In this document: positions 16,501 through 22,087 of the stretch, one piece after another
Position numbering within the stretch: position 1 is the first letter of the stretch
Layout of the letters: every line of letters begins with the position of its first letter
Origin: Opitutia bacterium UBA957
GTDB lineage: Bacteria; Verrucomicrobiota; Verrucomicrobiia; Opitutales; UBA953
Direction of reading: 5' to 3'
Assembly: GCA_002293065.1 (NCBI GenBank)
Contig: DBCN01000135.1
Span: forward strand, 2,981-25,067
Length of the DNA: 22,087 bases
Translations under genes and position numbers: made by a program
Notes under the pieces: model-generated
Seen by the model: only the letters and a program-made list of their open reading frames with translations
Databases searched by the model: none
Told to the model about the DNA's origin: nothing

Positions 16501-18050
16501 TTATGGATGCGGTAGCCCCCCTTGTCGAATTGGTTGGTGTTGGGGTAGAAGGCGCGGGCGCCCAAGGCCGGCTCATTGCCGGCCCAGTCGACGTCCTTGT
16601 AGAGGCGATAGTAGTCGCGGACGAGATGCCAGAGGGGGCCCACGAGCCGGCGTGGCTGCTTGTCCCAGAGCGCATTCACCGTCGTCGTGGGCGGGGCGCG
16701 GCTCGTGTCGGTCAGCGGCTGCCCCATCTCATCTTCGCGAATGAACACCGGCATCCAGGGCAAGTATTTGGTGCCGGCATTTCCGAGGTTCCGGCCAGGG
16801 TTGTCGGCGTTCGTTTCATACATGGGAACCCAGACGCGTGGGCGGGGGTCGGGCGAAGAGATGAAGCCTGGATTCACCTTGGCGTCGCCGTAATCGGGGA
16901 ACCAGGAGCGTCGTTTGCCGAGCAACATGTCGGCGGTGTAGGCTTCGGTGACCGACGCATTGCCGGCGCCCGAACCAAAGTCCGACTTGTCGAATTGCGC
17001 GTCGTCCATCTCGAAGGCCAGTGAAAGGTCGCGACGCAGACCGCCCCGGTAACTGTCGGCGACGACCCCCGCTGACCATAGCGTGTGGTGGTGGAATGAA
17101 AGTTTGTGGGCGGGCTGACCATTAGCCGCGGGATCGTTCACGTCGTAGCCGGTCAGCAACGGGAGCGTCGCCGCGGAGACCATCGCCGGTCGGGTCGCCA
17201 CATAAGGGTCTACGCTCTTGTGGCCGAGGAGCAGTTCGGTCCCACGTCGACCAGGGGCGCGGAGGGCGGTGGTGGTCGTCAGTGAGGCCGGCGCCGCTTT
17301 GGCTGGGTCGCGGGTCTCGTTGAGGTGGAGGGCGGCCTTGACGCCTTCGTCGCCGATCCAGTAGGCGAAATTTCCGGTGGTGGAGTTCGGCCCGGCGCCG
17401 GGTAACGGGACTTTCGGCAACGCCACGCGACCATCGATGTCATCGCTGGTCCCCATCAGCCCGTCCGGCCCGATGTCCAACGTGGCGGTTCCGTTGCCGA
17501 CCAAGGTCGCGAAGGCTTCGTTGCCCCCGGCCGAGTAGGCCAAGGGATGATCCGTCTGCCAAGGGGCCCAGTAGCCCGCGTCATAGTCCGTCGCCCCGGC
17601 TAGGCTGATCGTCTGCAGGAGGTAGGGAATCGAGTCGTCCAGCGGCTTGCCGCCGCGCCCGCTGATCAGCCACTGGGGCGGTTCTTCCGGCTTATCCGTC
17701 CGCCATACGCCGGTCCAATGACGTTGCCCTTGGCCAGGCCGTAGACTCCAAGCGAGATTGGGGTCGTAGGGGCTGACGGGGGCAGGCGTGCAGGCGAGTT
17801 CCCCCGTGGCCGTGCTCCGCACGTCGGGGCCAGCCGCTTGTTGAAGGTGCGCGAGCGCGAGTCGCGCCGCCATCGTGGCGTTTAGCCGCGAGCGGGCCTT
17901 GAGCACCAGCCATTTGGAGGCCCGTGTTTCCACGGTGATGAAGGCGGCCAGGACCAGGATGGTCAGCACGATCATGGCCATGATCGTCAAGGAGAGGACG
18001 AGGGTGAATCCTTGCCTCGACGGAAGGGGGGCTGTCGGCGCCGGCCGCAC
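13566..18050 (-). CDS. Giant prepilin-like protein, Verru_Chthon cassette protein A family
   Basis: This 1494-aa protein has a type IV prepilin-like leader: a short basic N-terminus, the cleavage context SRQG-FTLV (G14/F15), then a hydrophobic helix (about 15-41). The usual Glu at mature position 5 is Leu, as in the minor pseudopilin GspK. Later motifs match my memory of the large Verru_Chthon cassette protein A (TIGR02600) family: FAYWIGDEGVKA near 230, DMSYLMNNALWDGFFFSG near 1045, GAFNVNSTSVEAW near 1145, and FRIRAYGEAVDEAG with IVVQRTPDYLDP near 1420. The start is GTG at 18050, one base after the upstream stop, with a weak AAGGTG ten bases before it. The ABC ATPase starts three bases after its stop. 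The usual cassette partners B, C and D are not in this window. The role is unknown; an envelope-spanning or surface pseudopilus component is inferred. Confidence 0.8.
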   Translation of the reverse strand: MRPAPTAPLPSRQGFTLVLSLTIMAMIVLTILVLAAFITVETRASKWLVLKARSRLNATMAARLALAHLQQAAGPDVRSTATGELACTPAPVSPYDPNLAWSLRPGQGQRHWTGVWRTDKPEEPPQWLISGRGGKPLDDSIPYLLQTISLAGATDYDAGYWAPWQTDHPLAYSAGGNEAFATLVGNGTATLDIGPDGLMGTSDDIDGRVALPKVPLPGAGPNSTTGNFAYWIGDEGVKAALHLNETRDPAKAAPASLTTTTALRAPGRRGTELLLGHKSVDPYVATRPAMVSAATLPLLTGYDVNDPAANGQPAHKLSFHHHTLWSAGVVADSYRGGLRRDLSLAFEMDDAQFDKSDFGSGAGNASVTEAYTADMLLGKRRSWFPDYGDAKVNPGFISSPDPRPRVWVPMYETNADNPGRNLGNAGTKYLPWMPVFIREDEMGQPLTDTSRAPPTTTVNALWDKQPRRLVGPLWHLVRDYYRLYKDVDWAGNEPALGARAFYPNTNQFDKGGYRIHKYARFDLDNALWSGGGKVTAPFTDGYDSTPDPLGWINGLKGGDLTGGGKGRFIPRAVRGAYMPTVHRFSMVFSLRRVNIGTDYTLKLVCTPILVLHNPYNVRIKLKEPATAEPDLRVKGGLKLVFSQFDQMRLQIFTHNGNDPAQPFASAATTRLIDSLYNFTAAASSATGANAENLVAVVPATTLEPGEFAVFTTKDLVDASTLARSNESTPIPILNMQRGFYFTGGFHTDIKASTLAAPYKFAAADQVKCCIDLTSSMYWHHWIYLNSGWKKSLRDDTVSADGQDLGFDEVLGTSRNNSYASYAHYINVGGSNFGVTQLGDGGSVTNPVIVGPVSAIRTISETAPGPVIAAFDTRARLPDTARTTSHNRTVLSWFSAQSSPVPAAHPTWVFSNPLPQTSSNPALNGLPGIGTASLRTQLFGGDELGLNGVATSWSPLLQVDAANANGGNALGGSSHGAAGQGKSTAVEIPVTAPTSLGQLMHANLSTWDWMPYRTVGNSFPSMVVPLDKAWTHGTPHTNASYIGGHTFGDMSYLMNNALWDGFFFSGAAPTLADEGSRQGNYNKVRRRTLAEVMNDFANGTGALANPRMMLFQTNANSAATAITADGFATSSTGAPTDGYRRFAGYLLNVGAFNVNSTSVEAWTALYGSLKGLALGAQAANAPAATNNARFPRVLGGAGQTPTTRNIADVAYWNGYANLSDTQIRALAVATVAEVKARAQFFQRTEREQEYPPTTRRFRGFPAAQSPGTPFLGLGEFVNRYLGPTRTAGAMVSNLVTMNRSYYPIVNTAANTTLPGSAEGFRWMFRSGTLESAIARADKNLGSESLAKMPAGGKMIDPVVSHNWLYQGVAGGRTGMPPGLYFRNVEVLDPDNVNRTHNGFGANGCLFQGDLLQALGPLLATRSDTFRIRAYGEAVDEAGTAQGSVLEIVVQRTPDYLDPANAAHDRLKDSTRSPINVLLGRRFIILSSKWLSPEET

Positions 18051-18051
18051 T

Positions 18052-18777
18052 TTAGCGAAGCACCTTGTTTTTGGAGACCTGCTTGTCTCCCGGTGGTGCG
18101 GCGGCTGGCGCGAGTTCTTCGACGATGCGTTCTTCGATCCCGCGAATCACGATCATCCCGGCATCCCCGGGCGCGGGTAGGAGGAATAGGATGGAGCGGA
18201 TGTCTTGCAACTGCAGCCAGCGCAGCCCTCCCGCCACTTGCCAGCCGTCCTCCGCGTTGGGGAGGAAAAACTGCGCTTGCCCGTACTCGGAGGGTTTCAC
18301 CTTGGGGCGTAGAGTGATTTCTTTACCCGAGGGGATTATCTGACGCTCGCCTGGCATGGTCAGGCCAACGGGTTGGGGGCAAAGGTTGAAGAAGCGAATC
18401 GTCCCCGCCGCGTTATCGCTGGTCTGATCCGGGACGAGACTCAGTCGAGTCGCCGCCCCCGCACCCGAAACGATGCCGATGAGTTTACGTTCGCCGGCGG
18501 GAAGGTCGGCGGAGGCAAGGACCGGGAGGGGGGCTTTCGGGTCTTGGTCGGCCGGCTTGCCGAACACACTGAACTTCCCCGCTTTAGCCTGGCTGGAAAT
18601 GGCGGCCGTCAGGCTGTGTGAATAAAGCTGAACCGAGACCGGTTTGCCTGCGGGATTGAGGACGGCGACTTCGCGTTGGGGGTCGTCGAAACTCATGAGC
18701 TTCACGGTCACGGGGATGGCTTCCGGGTCCGGTAAAGCCGCCGCAAACATGACAACGTGAAACCACATGCCAGACAT
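18052..18777 (-). CDS. Protein of unknown function, first gene of the pilin/ABC operon
   Basis: I do not recognise this 241-aa protein. It has a short hydrophobic N-terminus (MSGMWFHVVMFAAALPDPEA), which may be a weak signal peptide. The body looks β-rich, with strands such as KPVSVQLYSHSL, ERKLIGIVSG and GTIRFFNLCPQPVGLTMPG. This last segment recalls β-sandwich proteins with an RxxNL strand, but the match is too loose to name. The C-terminal end is Ala/Pro-rich, then basic. The start at 18777 is backed by the only clear Shine-Dalgarno sequence in the window, GGGGGAG five bases upstream of the ATG. The TAA stop is one base before the GTG of the giant pilin-like gene, so the two are surely co-translated. 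An accessory role for that protein is inferred from position alone. Confidence 0.75.
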   Translation of the reverse strand: MSGMWFHVVMFAAALPDPEAIPVTVKLMSFDDPQREVAVLNPAGKPVSVQLYSHSLTAAISSQAKAGKFSVFGKPADQDPKAPLPVLASADLPAGERKLIGIVSGAGAATRLSLVPDQTSDNAAGTIRFFNLCPQPVGLTMPGERQIIPSGKEITLRPKVKPSEYGQAQFFLPNAEDGWQVAGGLRWLQLQDIRSILFLLPAPGDAGMIVIRGIEERIVEELAPAAAPPGDKQVSKNKVLR

Positions 18778-18782
18778 TCAGA

Positions 18783-18789
18783 CTCCCCC
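18783..18789 (-). promoter_or_regulatory. Shine-Dalgarno sequence of the 241-aa gene
   Basis: On the minus strand GGGGGAG stands five bases before the ATG at 18777. It contains the GGAG core, supports this start over the later Met at residue 4, and contrasts with the lack of such sequences at nearly all other starts here. Confidence 0.65.
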
Positions 18790-18861
18790 GTTTTTAGGGT
18801 CTATTCTATTGGAGATATGACCTGAGGGTTTTACCTGCCGGGAGCCTTTCTGCCTTCAGAC

Positions 18862-18929
18862 TGTCACATCCCCCAATCAGCCTTAAATGATGGCATTTGT
18901 GACAATCGCCTACCACTTTGTTCACAAAG
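18862..18929. promoter_or_regulatory. Cluster of TGTGA/TCACA inverted repeats, candidate operators
   Basis: TGTCACA (18862-18868) is inverted as TGTGACA (18898-18904). TTTGTGA (18896-18902) is inverted as TCACAAA (18922-18928). CTTTGT-TC-ACAAAG (18916-18929) is itself a 14-base palindrome. The half-sites resemble CRP/FNR-type TGTGA words, but the spacing (19 bases) differs from the CRP standard of six. Confidence 0.4.
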
Positions 18930-18997
18930 GGCTGCGTGTAACTTGCCGTTAATTCGGGCTGTGCAGCCGTCTAGTCCCCCGCAAAGTACCCCCTTCC

Positions 18998-20426
<1,429 letters not shown>

Positions 20427-20434
<8 letters not shown>

Positions 20435-22087
20435 CGTGACCGTCTGCCGGAACTTTCTCCGGGCTGCCTGCTTCGCTTTGGCCTTGGCGCCCTTGGGCGT
20501 CGTCGCCCAGCCGGCCCCCGCGGCCGGCGAAAAGCCCCTCATCGTCCGGTCCGTCCGCGTCAAGGCGGAGAAGGTCGTCAAGGACGACAAGGGTACCCGC
20601 GTGGAGGAAATGCCGGCCTCCGAATCCTTCATTCTGGGACATGTCTCCCTCCGTGCCGGCGAGCCGTTCACGCGCGATGCCGTCACCAGCACCGTCCGTT
20701 CGCTTTACGCCACCGGTCGCTTTAACCAGGCGTTGGTGGTCCCCGAATTGGATCCGAAGACCGGCCAGGTCGATCTGGTGATCGTCGTCGAGCCCCGGCC
20801 CATTCTCCGGGAAATCGTCGTGGCCGGGATGACCGATTTGATCGACCTCGAGTCCGAGGCCTTGAAGGTCGCGGGCTTCAGCGTGGGTGAACCGCTCGAC
20901 GCCGCCGCGATGCAGCGGGCCGTGCAGGCGCTGCAGAAGGAACTCCGCAAGGATCGCCCGTTTTTGGTGCTGAGCGCCAAGGTCCTGGCCGAGTCCAAGG
21001 GCGCCCACGGCGCGCGCGTCGAACTGACCGCCAGCGAGAGCCCCAGCTTGTTGATCGACGTCATCCGCATCGAGGGGGCCTCGGCCCTCTCGGAGAAGGA
21101 AATCATCGCGGAGCTCAAGACGGAGGAGCGGGGCTTCTTGTCCTACCTTTTCTTCGGCGCCTTTTTCACCCCGCGGCTGGACCCCGAAGAGTATCGCCGG
21201 GACTGCCACCGCATCCGGGATTTTTACCGCCTCAAGGGATTCCTGGACGTCGAAGTCACGGAACTCGAGGCGGAGAAGGCTTGCACCATCAAGGACCTGA
21301 AGGACGGCTCCGGCAAGCTGGACGTGATCTTCAAGGTGAAGGAAGGGAGCCGTTACACCATCGGCGCGCTGGATATCTCCGGCAACAAGCTCGGCGCCAC
21401 CAATCCGATCTTTGCGACCGCGGCGCTGCAGAAGGTGGTCGCCGAACCGTCCTTGCGGCGCGGTGCCTATCGTCCGGAAGTGGATCGCTTCGTCACGGGC
21501 GCGGCGTTCGCGACCCCGGCTTTGGAGGCCGCCACCGAGAAGCTACGGGAATATTACGGCCAGATGGGGTACCTGAACGCGCAGGTGGAAGCCGTCCGCA
21601 CCCCCGACCTATCCACGGGCGTGATCGCCGTGTCGTTCAAGATTCAGGAAGGCGAGCGCTTCACGGTCCGCTCCTTGGACATCCAGGGAAACACCAAGAC
21701 CCGTTCGACCGTCATCGCGCGCGAGTTGGCGCTCAGCCCCGGTGAGGTCTTCGACTTGGCGCGCGTCCGCGTCTCCGAGGCCCGCCTGCGCAACACCCAG
21801 TTCTTCGAGGAAGTCCGGGTCGTCCCGGTCCCTTCGCCGGTCCCCAACCAAAGCGACCTCCGGGTCGTCGTCAAGGAGGGCAGCACCGGTTCGGTGAGCT
21901 TCGGCGCGGGTTACAGCACGGTCGAGCAGCTCGTTGGTTTCGTCGAGTATTCCGAAGGCAACTTCGATTACACCAACCCCGAGGGCTGGTACCGCGGCGG
22001 TGGCCAGAAGTTCCGCGTCCGCCTCCAGGCCGGTAGCGTCTCCAACTCCTTCGAACACTCCTTCGAAGAGCCTTCGCTCTGGGAACG
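20427..22087 (+). CDS. bamA: Outer-membrane protein assembly factor BamA (3' truncated)
   Basis: BamA folds β-barrel proteins into the outer membrane. The frame stays open to the window end, giving 553 residues. A signal peptide covers about 1-28 (ending GVVAQ). Five POTRA-like domains follow at about 39-122, 126-207, 210-305, 308-408 and 411-485, with typical ends such as DVIFKVKEGSRYTIGALDISGN and SFKIQEGERFTVRSLDIQGN. The β-barrel begins near residue 488 with GSVSFGAGYSTVEQLVG, and NFDYTNPEGWYRGGGQKFR follows. The first POTRA has an extra loop (VKDDKGTRVEEMPAS). The ATG at 20427 lies inside the end of dnaB, so translation is probably coupled. In many Gram-negatives a Skp-like chaperone and lpx genes follow; here that part is outside the window. 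Confidence 0.93.

Larger units (their letters stand above)
18778..18997. promoter_or_regulatory. Divergent intergenic region between the pilin/ABC operon and dnaB
   Basis: These 220 bases separate the start of the minus-strand operon from dnaB. No strong σ70 promoter is visible in either direction; on the minus strand a TAGAAT near 18813 is a possible -10. The notable content is a cluster of inverted repeats at 18862-18929, listed separately. No ORF, RNA gene or DnaA box is seen. Confidence 0.4.

Noticed and set aside
18896..18928. A CRP binding site in the dnaB upstream region
   Set aside because: TGTGA and TCACA half-sites are present but are 19 bases apart instead of six, so only a generic inverted repeat is claimed.

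Overview
The window is GC-rich bacterial chromosome from the PVC superphylum, most likely Verrucomicrobiota and probably an Opitutae-like lineage. Four gene types support this: a PVC-type CxxCH heme protein with HEAT repeats; a very large prepilin-like protein resembling the Verru_Chthon cassette protein A family; a PATR-repeat surface protein with a PEP-CTERM anchor; and a Gram-negative BamA. The species cannot be named from sequence alone. All family names come from recognised motifs, not from a database search.

Layout. (1) 1-1728, +: 3' part of a PVC-type cytochrome, closed by a strong intrinsic terminator. (2) 1904-4575, +: a housekeeping run rplY-pth-rpsF-ssb-rplI, closed by a terminator. 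The usual rpsR between ssb and rplI is absent. (3) 4636-6135, -: an exported endonuclease/exonuclease/phosphatase-family enzyme. (4) 6366-9287, +: a PATR/PEP-CTERM surface protein, divergent from (3) across a 230-base region that contains palindromes. (5) 18777 down to 9306, -: a tightly packed five-gene operon made of a 241-aa unknown, the 1494-aa pilin-like protein, and a complete FbpC/FbpA/FbpB-type ABC importer (ATPase, binding protein, fused permease). (6) 18998-end, +: dnaB, overlapping the start of bamA, which runs off the window.

How the genes fit together. Blocks 2 and 6 are translation, replication and outer-membrane assembly genes. Blocks 3 to 5 are surface and accessory functions. 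The most unusual arrangement is block 5, where a giant minor-pilin-like protein and an unknown protein appear to be co-transcribed with an importer: gaps of 1, 3, -4 and 1 bases join the five genes. This suggests, but does not prove, a surface capture structure linked to uptake of iron or a similar solute.

Translation signals are also notable. Only one of the twelve starts inside the window has a clear Shine-Dalgarno sequence, and seven of the twelve have CC directly before ATG. No RNA genes, CRISPR arrays, insertion sequences or prophage genes were seen, and no stretch longer than 300 bases lacks a gene.
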